Source: CAYWTX01 sp964461295 (GTDB lineage Bacteria; Planctomycetota; Phycisphaerae; SM23-33). From it: a stretch of 14,009 bases of DNA. A program made the position numbers and the translations under genes. Where the stretch lies: positions 1 to 14,009 of the forward strand of contig CAYWTX010000151.1 of the NCBI GenBank assembly GCA_964461295.1. The letters are read 5' to 3'. The notes below the pieces were generated by a model. It did no database searches. It worked only from the letters and a program-made list of their open reading frames with translations, and had not been told where the DNA came from. Below, piece by piece: positions 1 to 6,506 of this stretch (positions are counted from its first letter, which is position 1; each line of letters starts with the position of its first letter).

Positions 1-1
1 G

Positions 2-130
2 ATCCAGTCGGCCAAGGCCAAGGCTCGCGGCTTCCGCAACAGCCGCTACCTGATCACCATGGTCTACTTGATCGCCGGAAAGCTCGACTTCAAACTACCG
101 AACCTGGGCTACGTTACCCACACCAAATAG
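2..130 (+). CDS. Transposase C-terminal fragment, probably ISL3 family (5' end outside window)
   Basis: An open frame enters from the left edge and ends at TAG 128-130, giving 42 residues. The fragment contains AKARGFRNSRYLITMVYLI followed by AGKLDF. This fits the C-terminal ARGFRN...GKL pattern of DDE transposases of the ISL3 (IS204/IS1001/IS1165) type, recognised from memory rather than by search. The catalytic DDE residues lie upstream of the window, so activity cannot be judged. The next gene's ribosome binding site begins immediately after the stop, and no terminal inverted repeat is visible between them. Either the element's right end has been lost or it overlaps the neighbouring gene. 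The family call is moderate, while the call of a coding tail is firmer. Confidence 0.55.
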   Translation: MQSAKAKARGFRNSRYLITMVYLIAGKLDFKLPNLGYVTHTK

Positions 131-143
131 CGAGGAGGCAAAA

Positions 144-1205
144 ATGTCGTATCAGGATGGGTGGTCGGCGATCAACCTCGAGATGCCGCGGCGCGTGCCG
201 CGGACGGAGTACTCCGCCGGCGGGCATTGGGACTTGATCCGCCGCGTGACGGGAATCGACGTGTCGCACACATCGCCGCCGGAAGTGCGCCAAGAGGCGT
301 CGCGGGCCTTCATGAAGGCGTGGAACTACGACTTCTGCTGGAACACGCTCATCTCCGGTGGCGAGTTCAAGGAGAAGCACACCTCGATGGGCCACGCCGT
401 CTACGCCGCCGGCGGCGCGGATTTCCGCCAGGACGTCAAGTCGCTGTTCAGCGAGCCCGAGGACGCCCTGAAGTTCGACCCCTGGCAAGCGTTCGGCACG
501 ATCGACAAGGCCGCCACCACCAAGCGCTTCGAGGAGCACTACCGCAACTCCCTGGCCGGCTTCCCCGACGCCGTCGCCATGACCGGCGTCTACATCACCT
601 GCGTCAGCGGCCTGATCGACCTGCTCGGATGGGACATTCTGCTGCTGGCCGCGGGGACCGACCCCAAGGCGTTCGGCGAGTTGACCAACCGGTACGCGGC
701 GTGGATGCAGCAGTACTTCGACGCCCTCGGCGCCGCCGACGTGCCCGTGGTCATGGTCCACGACGACATCGTCTGGACGGAAGGACCCTTCATCGCGCCG
801 GCGTGGTACCGCCGGTACGTCTTCCCCCACTACCGCCGCTACTTCCAGCCCCTGCTGGCAACCGGCAAGAAGATCATGTTCACCTCCGACGGCAACTACA
901 CCGAGTTCCTCGACGACGTCGTCGCCGCCGGCGCCCACGGCCTGGCCATGGAACCCACCACCGACATGGCACGCTTCGCCGCCAAGTATGGCCGCACGCA
1001 CGTCTTCATCGGCAACGCCGACACGCGGATCCTTCTGTTCGGCACCCGGCCGCAAATCCGCGCCGAGGTCGAGCGATGCATGGCCATCGGCAAGAACTGC
1101 CCCGGATTCTTCATGGCCGTCGGCAACCACATCCCCGCCAACACCCCCGTCGAAAACGCCATCTACTACAACGAGGTGTACGAGGAATTGTCGAAGCGGC
1201 GGTAG
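144..1205 (+). CDS. Uroporphyrinogen-decarboxylase-like (URO-D superfamily) protein
   Basis: This complete 353-residue protein has the length and layout of a URO-D-fold TIM barrel. The ATG at 144 follows a strong GAGGAGG ribosome binding site with suitable spacing. Recognisable stretches are VMVHDDIVWTEGPF around residues 203-216, FTSDGN around 246-251, a GNADTRIL stretch near 290, and the C-terminal GNHIPANTPVENAIYYNEVY that typifies the family's last helix region. The zinc-binding HxCG...C signature of the corrinoid:coenzyme M methyltransferases MtaA/MtbA is not evident, because the equivalent strand reads TSDGN. It is also unlike a housekeeping HemE. It belongs to the large orphan URO-D-like group common in Planctomycetota and Lentisphaerota, whose substrates are unknown; methyl transfer or decarboxylation are only guesses. 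There are no haem genes nearby. It may have its own terminator at the hairpin at 1254-1277. Confidence 0.85.
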   Translation: MSYQDGWSAINLEMPRRVPRTEYSAGGHWDLIRRVTGIDVSHTSPPEVRQEASRAFMKAWNYDFCWNTLISGGEFKEKHTSMGHAVYAAGGADFRQDVKSLFSEPEDALKFDPWQAFGTIDKAATTKRFEEHYRNSLAGFPDAVAMTGVYITCVSGLIDLLGWDILLLAAGTDPKAFGELTNRYAAWMQQYFDALGAADVPVVMVHDDIVWTEGPFIAPAWYRRYVFPHYRRYFQPLLATGKKIMFTSDGNYTEFLDDVVAAGAHGLAMEPTTDMARFAAKYGRTHVFIGNADTRILLFGTRPQIRAEVERCMAIGKNCPGFFMAVGNHIPANTPVENAIYYNEVYEELSKRR

Positions 1206-1221
1206 ACCAGGCCAAATCCCC

Positions 1222-1272
1222 TTGCTTCCGGAGCGTGGAGCACGTAGTATGAACGTAGCGTGATCTGCTACG
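1222..1272 (+). promoter_or_regulatory. Putative promoter and autoregulatory operator of the toxin-antitoxin pair
   Basis: A plausible sigma70-type promoter reads TTGCTT (1222-1227), a 17-bp spacer, then TAGTAT (1245-1250). The sequence ACGTAG occurs at 1242-1247 and again at 1253-1258, exactly 11 bp or one helical turn apart. Its complement CTACG follows at 1268-1272. The first copy overlaps the -10 hexamer and the second covers the expected transcription start. Antitoxins of the Phd/YefM type commonly repress their own operon through short repeated or inverted sites at the promoter, so this arrangement fits an operator. Promoter and operator are inferences from sequence only. Confidence 0.35.
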
Positions 1273-1277
1273 GTTTT
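1254..1277 (+). terminator. Possible rho-independent terminator after the URO-D-like gene
   Basis: CGTAGC (1254-1259) pairs perfectly with GCTACG (1267-1272) across a 7-nt loop and is followed by GTTTTG. The stem is short and the T-run is only four bases, so termination would be weak. The same bases form part of the proposed toxin-antitoxin operator, and that reading is at least as likely. Confidence 0.25.
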
Positions 1278-1294
1278 GACAGAGGAGCAACGCC

Positions 1295-1594
1295 ATGAAA
1301 TTCATCCCCTCCCGCGACCTTCGCATCCGCCCCGGCGCCGTCTGGCGCGACCTCAAGAAGGAGCGAGAACTCGTCGTGATGTCCAACGGTCGCCCCGTAG
1401 CCATCATGGTCCCCGTTACTGGCGAGAACCTGGAAGACACGTTGAGAAAGGTGCGCCGCGGTGGGCTTATGGACTCGATTCGGAGAATCCAGGAACAATC
1501 GGTCCGCAACGGGACTGACAATCTCACGATGGAGCAGATCGATGAGATCATTCGCGGGGCAAGACGGAAGGCGAAACTGGAGCTGGCGAAGTGA
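1295..1594 (+). CDS. Phd/YefM-family antitoxin
   Basis: This 99-residue protein starts at ATG 1295 behind GAGGAG (1282-1287), 7 nt upstream. The N-terminal part (about residues 1-50) has the Phd/YefM pattern: a KFIPSRDLRIRPG segment, a basic helix, then VVMSNGRPVAIMVPV, the usual beta strand with the NGxPxA core. The C-terminal half (about 55-99) is charged and helical, as expected for the toxin-wrapping segment. The role expected of the family is to neutralise the downstream PIN-domain toxin and to bind the operon's own promoter. Its stop codon TGA (1592-1594) overlaps the toxin's GTG start by 4 bp, so the two are translationally coupled, antitoxin first. Confidence 0.85.
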   Translation: MKFIPSRDLRIRPGAVWRDLKKERELVVMSNGRPVAIMVPVTGENLEDTLRKVRRGGLMDSIRRIQEQSVRNGTDNLTMEQIDEIIRGARRKAKLELAK

Positions 1595-1998
1595 GGGTGG
1601 TCCTCGATACCAACGTGCTGGTGTCGGCGATGCTGACGCCGGGAAGCACCTGCAGCGACATAGTCGCACAGTGGGACGCCGGCCGCTTTCTTGTCCTGGT
1701 GACGGGGCCGGTTGCTGACGAATATGACCGGGTGCTCCACTACGCCAATCTGAATATGCCCCTTGAGAAGATCCGGTCCCTGTTGGCAAGAATCGACGCC
1801 GCGGCTGAGTCGGTTCGTCCAGCCGAGGTCGAGCCCGACCTTCCAGACCCCGACGACGTTATCTTCTTCCAGTGCGCCCTTGGCGGCGCTGCCAACTGCA
1901 TCGTCACCGGCAACAAGAAGCACTTCCCGCCGAAGGCCTGCCACGGAATGCCGATCCTCTCGCCGGCGGAGTTCTTGGCGCGGCTGCGGAAGGCGTAG
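1591..1998 (+). CDS. PIN-domain toxin (VapC-like ribonuclease)
   Basis: This 135-residue protein starts at GTG 1591, overlapping the antitoxin stop (GTGA). It opens with MRVVLDTNVLVSAML, the first strand of a PIN domain with the acidic residue D6. Other expected elements are E44 in VADEYDRVL, D86/D88/D89 in LPDPDDVIF, and TGNKKHF at about 106-112. These acidic residues normally hold the Mg2+ or Mn2+ of the RNase site. The last motif has N108 where classic VapC often has Asp, but TGNKKHF is usual in the PIN family annotated as putative toxin-antitoxin toxin component. By family knowledge it should cleave RNA when freed from the antitoxin; the RNA target cannot be read from sequence. Its nearness to a transposase remnant fits an accessory, mobile origin. 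Confidence 0.85.
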   Translation: MRVVLDTNVLVSAMLTPGSTCSDIVAQWDAGRFLVLVTGPVADEYDRVLHYANLNMPLEKIRSLLARIDAAAESVRPAEVEPDLPDPDDVIFFQCALGGAANCIVTGNKKHFPPKACHGMPILSPAEFLARLRKA

Positions 1999-2014
1999 GC
2001 GGTATAACTACCGC
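1999..2014 (+). promoter_or_regulatory. Stem-loop directly after the toxin gene
   Basis: GCGGTA (1999-2004) pairs perfectly with TACCGC (2009-2014) around a TAAC loop, starting at the base after the toxin stop codon. No T-tract follows, so it is not a typical intrinsic terminator. The loop side contains TATAAC (2003-2008), which resembles a -10 box for the next operon, but no matching -35 was found at 16-18 bp. It could be a weak terminator, an RNA-stabilising hairpin or chance. Confidence 0.2.
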
Positions 2015-2055
2015 TGGTGCGGGTTGAATCCCTAGGACGTTTACAGGGAGTCGTG

Positions 2056-2997
2056 ATGATCGCGGACGGCCAATCGGCGGCAGCGGCAAGAATACTCTAC
2101 TGCCACTGCGCGCATACCAGCCTGCTCGGCGATGCCGTTCGCGAGGCAGCCCTCAAGGCGGTGATCCGCTCCGGCTTGGCCTATCACGCCGTGAGCGACC
2201 TGTGCGAACTGGCCGCCCGCCGCGATCCTGTGCTGGCCGAACTTGCCGCCGCCGACGGGCTGACCATCGTCGCCTGCCACCAGCGGGCGGTGCGATGTCT
2301 CTTCGCGGCCGGCGGGGCCGCCCTGCCGAGCGGCGCGGCCGCTTTCTTCGACATGCGAACCGAAAGCGCCGAGGACATCGCCGCCCGCCTGGAGCATCAT
2401 CTGGGGCGTCGGCGGGACGACTGCGCGTGCGCCGACCTGGAGGCCCTCTGGCTGCGGCTGAGCGACGTGCCGCGGGATGCCTGGATGCCGTGGTTCCCGG
2501 TGATCGACCGCAACCGCTGCGTCGATTGCCGCCAGTGCCTGAACTTCTGCATTTTCGGCGTGTACTCGCAGGCCCCCGGCGGGCACGTCGAGGTCGCCAA
2601 GGCCGCCAACTGCAAACCCAATTGCCCCGCCTGCGCCCGCATCTGCCCGAAGGTCGCCATCATCTTCCCCAAGCACGCCACCGGGGCCATCAGCGGCTCC
2701 GACCAAACGGCCGAAGGCGAAGTCGTCGGCGTGGACATGGCCGCACTGGCCGCGGGCGACGTATACGAAACTCTGCGCCGCCGCGAGCAGGGTGCCAAGC
2801 GGCGCTTCTCGCGGGAACCTGACCCCGCTGCCGCGTCCGGCGATGCCGCGAAGGCCCCGTGTGCGTGCAGCCTGAACGAGCAACTGCTCGCCAAGCTCGG
2901 CGTCCCGCCGGAAGTCCTCCTGTCGCTGGGAGAAGAGGATCGGCGCAAGATCGCCCAGTTGTCGGGCGCGGCCGCCCCGGCCGATCGGGAGAAGTAG
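2056..2997 (+). CDS. 8Fe-8S ferredoxin-type protein with Cys-rich N-terminal domain
   Basis: The 313-residue protein is read from ATG 2056, which has GGGAG at 2046-2050; GTG 2053 and an upstream GTG at 2017 are alternatives. Residues 13-100 form an alpha/beta domain with C16 and C18 (ILYCHCAH), C50 (SDLCELAARRDP), C74 and C81 (IVACHQRAVRCLF). This resembles the N-terminal iron-sulfur segment of HdrA-like electron-transfer proteins, a tentative comparison from memory. Residues 155-197 hold two [4Fe-4S] sites: C155/C158/C161/C165 (CX2CX2CX3C) and C186/C190/C193/C197 (CX3CX2CX3CP). A CAC pair at 269-271 sits in a C-terminal tail of about 115 residues. No signal peptide or membrane segment is seen, so it is probably cytoplasmic. 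It is first in a four-gene cluster with DUF116 and two terpene-cyclase-fold proteins, and likely feeds electrons to a reaction there. The Fe-S binding is secure, the pathway inferred. Confidence 0.8.
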   Translation: MIADGQSAAAARILYCHCAHTSLLGDAVREAALKAVIRSGLAYHAVSDLCELAARRDPVLAELAAADGLTIVACHQRAVRCLFAAGGAALPSGAAAFFDMRTESAEDIAARLEHHLGRRRDDCACADLEALWLRLSDVPRDAWMPWFPVIDRNRCVDCRQCLNFCIFGVYSQAPGGHVEVAKAANCKPNCPACARICPKVAIIFPKHATGAISGSDQTAEGEVVGVDMAALAAGDVYETLRRREQGAKRRFSREPDPAAASGDAAKAPCACSLNEQLLAKLGVPPEVLLSLGEEDRRKIAQLSGAAAPADREK

Positions 2998-3001
2998 TCG
3001 C

Positions 3002-3655
3002 ATGACCAGGCCCCAAGCCAAAGTGCCGTCGATCCCGTCGGCGAGCGCCGTGTGCCGAGCCCAAGAGGGAATCCCCGCCCAGCGAGAGCATCGCGACCGC
3101 CTCCTGCGGGCCATCCGGCAGTACGTCCACAACCAGAGCTTCACGCCGCCGCTTTCGTTCAACGACCTGCACGACCACGCCGGACGCATCCTCCAGCACG
3201 CCGAGGCCGAGGAAGCTTACCGGAACTGGGTGACCGTCCTGCTGAACAGCGAGACCTGGCGGCCGCGCGTCGCCGCGATCCCCTACGAACGCCGCCTGCT
3301 GCTGCTGCCGCAGTGCCTTCGCGACGCCCGCCAGTGCCAGGGCCAACTCGACGAACTGGGGCTGCTGTGCAAGGGCTGCGGGCGATGCGCGATCGACAGC
3401 CTCAAGCGCGAAGCCGAAGGGCTGGGGTACCTCGTGCTGGTGTCGGAGGGCACGGCGGCGGTGCTGTCGCTGGTGCAATCGGGGAAGGTGCAGGGCTTCG
3501 TCGGGGCCAGTTGCATGGCGACGCTGGAGAAGGTCTTCCCGATCGTCTCGATGGCGGCCGTGCCTGCCATCGCCGTGCCGCTGCTGTTCGACGGGTGCCG
3601 CGCGACCGCGATGGACCTCGACTGGCTCCAGGAGGCGATGCGCCTCACGTGCTGA
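3002..3655 (+). CDS. DUF116 family protein
   Basis: This 217-residue protein starts at ATG 3002, 4 bp after the ferredoxin stop, with GGGAG at 2987-2991. The C-terminal part, from about residue 97, matches the DUF116 pattern: RRLLLLPQCLRD, then LLCKGCGRCAIDSLKREAE, LGYLVLVSEGTAAVLSLV, VQGFVGASCMATLEK and AVPLLFDGCRATAMDLDWL. Conserved cysteines are C105, C112, C123, C126, C129, C171 and C199; the CX2CGXC cluster suggests bound metal or Fe-S. The N-terminal 95 residues are helical and less distinctive. DUF116 has no firmly established function that I know of. It recurs in anaerobic bacteria and archaea and is found near or fused to isoprenoid enzymes, which fits the two cyclase-fold genes downstream. 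The ferredoxin next door is a natural redox partner. The family call is strong, the function open. Confidence 0.8.
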   Translation: MTRPQAKVPSIPSASAVCRAQEGIPAQREHRDRLLRAIRQYVHNQSFTPPLSFNDLHDHAGRILQHAEAEEAYRNWVTVLLNSETWRPRVAAIPYERRLLLLPQCLRDARQCQGQLDELGLLCKGCGRCAIDSLKREAEGLGYLVLVSEGTAAVLSLVQSGKVQGFVGASCMATLEKVFPIVSMAAVPAIAVPLLFDGCRATAMDLDWLQEAMRLTC

Positions 3656-4620
3656 CGCTGCGAGCCGAAATGCAGCGAGCGGCCGCGGCCGGCGCCGCGG
3701 CGCTCGGCGATGCCGCGGAGTTGGTGGCGACGTTCGCCCATGCCCGCCTCGGCGGCGGCGGCGGCGGCTTTCGCGGCCGAAGCAGCCACGAGGACCTCTA
3801 CTACACCGTGTTCGGCCTTGGGCTGCTGGTGGCGTTGGCTCGGCCGGCGCCGCCGAAGGCGGCCGAGTACTTGGCATCCCTCGGCGACGGGGATGGGCTG
3901 GACTTCGTCCACCTCACGTGCCTGGCCCGCTGCCTTGCGTCGCTGCGGGAACTCGCCGTGCCTTCCTCGACAGGCGGCGAGCAAACTCGCCCGCCAACGG
4001 CGACACCCGACGCCCGCCCTCGCCTGGGCTTCACAGGGCAAGCCCGACACCCGACGCTCCTCTCGCGCCTTGACGCCTTCCGCGCCGCCGACGGGGGTTT
4101 CGCCCCGGAAGCGGGCGCCGCCCGCGGCACCGCCTACGCCTGCTTCCTCGCCGTGGGCGCCTACGAGGACCTCGGCTCCGCTGTGCCCGACATGCCCGCG
4201 CTGCTCGACAGCCTCGCCGCCCTGCGCAGCGCCGACGGCGGCTACGCCAACGAGTCCGGCCAGGAGGTTGGTATCACGCCTATCACCGCCGGGATCGTCG
4301 CCTTGCTTCGCCTCTACGGCCGGTCGGTCGAACCCGCGATGTACGACTGGCTGCTGGCCCGGCGTCACGAGGCCGGGGGCTTCACGGCCGTGGCCGGCCT
4401 GCCCCTGCCCGATCTGCTCTCCACCGCGACCGCCCTGCACGCCCTGGCCGGCTCGCCGACCGCCATGGACGCCGTGCGCCGGCCGTGCCTGGAGTTCCTC
4501 GACACCGTGTGGGACGAACAGGCCGGCGGCTTTCGCGGCCACGCGATGGACGACGCGCCCGACTGCGAGTACACGTGGTACGGCCTGCTCGCGCTGGGCT
4601 GCCTGAAGGCGATGCCGTGA
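3649..4620 (+). CDS. Prenyltransferase/squalene-oxidase repeat protein (alpha-alpha barrel)
   Basis: The protein has 323 residues if started at GTG 3649, which overlaps the DUF116 stop by 7 bp with GGAGG at 3631-3635. ATG 3670 is the alternative. It shows repeated helical-hairpin motifs of the prenyltransferase/terpene-cyclase fold: GGGGGGFRG near 35-43, AADGGFAPE near 147-154, SADGGYANESG near 194-204, EAGGFTAVAGLPLPDLLSTA near 241-260, and DEQAGGFRG near 289-297 followed by DCEYTWYGLLALGCL. No DxDD motif is present, and the Zn-binding His of protein prenyltransferases is not evident, so catalysis is uncertain; it may be a partner subunit of the cyclase. Residues 105-135 look like a non-homologous insert rich in Pro, Thr and Arg, encoded by DNA with a 13-bp direct repeat and a hairpin. 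It is translationally coupled to both neighbours: its TGA overlaps the next gene's GTG. Confidence 0.75.
   Translation: MLTLRAEMQRAAAAGAAALGDAAELVATFAHARLGGGGGGFRGRSSHEDLYYTVFGLGLLVALARPAPPKAAEYLASLGDGDGLDFVHLTCLARCLASLRELAVPSSTGGEQTRPPTATPDARPRLGFTGQARHPTLLSRLDAFRAADGGFAPEAGAARGTAYACFLAVGAYEDLGSAVPDMPALLDSLAALRSADGGYANESGQEVGITPITAGIVALLRLYGRSVEPAMYDWLLARRHEAGGFTAVAGLPLPDLLSTATALHALAGSPTAMDAVRRPCLEFLDTVWDEQAGGFRGHAMDDAPDCEYTWYGLLALGCLKAMP
3976..4057 (+). repeat. Hairpin plus 13-bp direct repeat inside the prenyltransferase-repeat gene
   Basis: GGCGAG (3976-3981) pairs with CTCGCC (3986-3991) around CAAA. The sequence CGACACCCGACGC then occurs at 4001-4013 and again at 4045-4057. The segment encodes a stretch without recognisable repeat-fold motifs (about residues 105-137) while keeping the frame open. 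It looks like a small in-frame insertion. Confidence 0.5.
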
Positions 4621-6506
4621 GCTTCGACGAGCCGTCATTCCGTCGCGCCCTTGCCGCCGCGCGGCAGCGGCTGCTCGACGAGCGCACGCCCGCCGGGCAC
4701 TGGGTCGGCGAACTGGCCACCAGCGCCTTGTCCACCGCCACCGCCACCGCCTCGCTCGCCCTCGTCGACGCCGCGACCCATCGGCCGCTCATCTCCGCCG
4801 GCCTGGACTGGCTCGCCGCACACGCCAACGCCGACGGCGGCTGGGGCGACACCGCCGCCAGCAAGTCCAACATCAACACCACCGCCCTGTGCTGGGGCGC
4901 CTTCGCCCGCGCGCCCGAGCCCCGATCCCACTGGGCCGCCGCCGTCGCCAACGCCGAAGCCTGGCTCACCGCACGAACAGGCAGCCTCCAACCACGCCGC
5001 TTCGTCGACGCCATCCTCGCCTTCTACGGCCGCGACCGCACGTTCTCCGTGCCGATACTGACGCTGCTGGCTCTTTGCGGCCGCCTGGGGCCGCGAGAGC
5101 AGGCCTTCGGCATGCTGCCGCAACTGCCCTTCGAACTGGCCGCCCTGCCCCACTCCGTATGGCGGCTGCTCCGCCTGCCCGTCGTCAGCTACGCCATGCC
5201 CGCCCTGGTTGCCGTCGGCCAGGCCAGGCACCACTTCGTGCGGCACTGGTGCCCGTTCAAGACCGCCGTCCGCGACGCCGTCCGCGGGCGGACGCTCGGC
5301 GTCGTCGGCGACATGCAGGCCTCCAGCGGCGGCTTCCTCGAGGCCGTGCCGCTCACCAGCTTCGTCACGGCCTGCCTGGCCTCCATCGGCCGACACAACC
5401 ACCCCATCGTGCGAAACGCCGTGCGGTTCCTGCTGGACCTCGTGCGCCCCGACGGCGGCTGGCCCATCGACACGTGTCTGTCCACGTGGGTCACGACCCT
5501 CTCGGTCAACGCATTGGCGATCCAGCGACCGGCGGGCGGCAATCGACAATCGACAATCGACAATCTCGCAATCCTCCAGTGGCTCCTCGGGCAGCAATAC
5601 CACTACGTTCACCCGTTCACACACACGCCGCCCGGGGGCTGGTCGTGGATGGACGCCGACGGGGCCGTGCCCGACGCCGACGACACTCCCGGCGCCCTGT
5701 TGGCCCTGCATGCCCTGGCCCCCGATGACCCCGCCGCCCTCCAGGCGGCGGCCGCGGGCGCCGCCTGGCTGCTGGAACTCCAGAACCGCGACGGCGGCAT
5801 CGCCTCGTTCTGCCGCGGCTGGGGCAAGCTGCCGTTCGACCGCAGCGCGGCCGACCTGACCGCCCACGCCTTGCGGGCGTGGCATGTGTGGCAGCCGGCC
5901 ATGCCCGCCGACCTGCGCTCACGCCTGGAAAGGGCGATCCCGCGCGCCGTCGCGTACCTGGAGCGTTGCCAGAACGCCGATGGGGCGTGGCTGCCTCTAT
6001 GGTTCGGCAACGAGTGGAACCAAGGCGACCGCAACGCCACGTACGGCACCGCCCGCGTGGTGACAGCCTTGGGCGAAGCCGGCCTGGCCGGCGACGCCGC
6101 CCTTGCCCGCGGCGCCGCGTGGCTCCTGCGTGCCCAGCGCCACGACGGCGGCTGGGGCGGCGGGCCGGAGGGCCCGGCCTCGATTGAGGAAACGGCCCTG
6201 GCCGTCGATGCGCTATGCACGGCCGCGAACCGGGTTTCCCAGGCCGCGGAGCGCGGTCTCACGGGCCGCGATGCGAGGAGTGATTCTTCCTCCGGCTTGC
6301 TTGCTGGCGAGGCACCGACCCCCGTGCGTGGCGCCATCCGTCGCGGCATCGCCTGGCTCGTCGAGCATACCAATGAAGGCCGCGATTTCCCCCCCGCCCC
6401 GATCGGCCTGTACTTCGCGAAGCTGTGGTACCACGAGAAGCTGTACCCCATTGTCTGGACCGTCTCGGCGCTGAGCAAGGCGGACGTGCTTCTCGCGGCG
6501 AGATGA
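4617..6506 (+). CDS. Squalene-hopene cyclase-like class II terpene cyclase
   Basis: This 629-residue protein starts at GTG 4617, overlapping the previous stop (GTGA), and has the usual length of bacterial squalene-hopene cyclases. GHWVGELATSALSTA at about 27-41 is the N-terminal family signature. QW-type motifs occur as ADGGWGD near 76, PDGGWPIDTCLSTWVTTL near 280, NRDGGIASF near 390, NADGAWLPLWFGNEW near 453 and HDGGWGGG near 510. D353-A-D355-D356 (PDADDTPGAL) is the DxDD acid motif that protonates the polyene, so it is probably active. The C-terminus (GLYFAKLWYHEKLYPIVWTV) matches the family's end. The substrate could be squalene or another polyprenyl chain; a planctomycete hopanoid-like or novel triterpenoid is likely. 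Two segments look inserted: residues 309-316, coded by a heptamer array, and about 538-569, rich in Ser, Arg and Gly. No squalene synthase genes lie in the window. Confidence 0.85.
   Translation: MSFDEPSFRRALAAARQRLLDERTPAGHWVGELATSALSTATATASLALVDAATHRPLISAGLDWLAAHANADGGWGDTAASKSNINTTALCWGAFARAPEPRSHWAAAVANAEAWLTARTGSLQPRRFVDAILAFYGRDRTFSVPILTLLALCGRLGPREQAFGMLPQLPFELAALPHSVWRLLRLPVVSYAMPALVAVGQARHHFVRHWCPFKTAVRDAVRGRTLGVVGDMQASSGGFLEAVPLTSFVTACLASIGRHNHPIVRNAVRFLLDLVRPDGGWPIDTCLSTWVTTLSVNALAIQRPAGGNRQSTIDNLAILQWLLGQQYHYVHPFTHTPPGGWSWMDADGAVPDADDTPGALLALHALAPDDPAALQAAAAGAAWLLELQNRDGGIASFCRGWGKLPFDRSAADLTAHALRAWHVWQPAMPADLRSRLERAIPRAVAYLERCQNADGAWLPLWFGNEWNQGDRNATYGTARVVTALGEAGLAGDAALARGAAWLLRAQRHDGGWGGGPEGPASIEETALAVDALCTAANRVSQAAERGLTGRDARSDSSSGLLAGEAPTPVRGAIRRGIAWLVEHTNEGRDFPPAPIGLYFAKLWYHEKLYPIVWTVSALSKADVLLAAR
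5541..5565 (+). repeat. Heptanucleotide tandem repeat (AATCGAC, about 3.6 copies) in the cyclase gene
   Basis: AATCGAC repeats without error from 5541 to 5561, followed by AATC to 5565. It lies inside the cyclase coding region and encodes the NRQSTIDN stretch in a predicted loop about 37 residues before the DxDD motif. Seven is not a multiple of three, so gain or loss of one unit would shift the frame. Confidence 0.85.

Noticed and set aside
100..143. Cobalamin riboswitch or other leader before the URO-D-like gene
   Set aside because: Only 13 bp separate it from the upstream stop, too little for any known riboswitch.
114..1130. Long open frame on the minus strand across the URO-D-like gene
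   Set aside because: It is Arg/Gly/Val-rich with no motifs and mirrors the third-position GC bias of the real plus-strand gene.
1999..2040. tRNA-like remnant after the toxin gene (GCGGTA stem-loop followed by GGGTTGAATCCC)
   Set aside because: The anticodon-like loop has the wrong size, the T-stem is only three pairs, and no acceptor or D-arm can be built.
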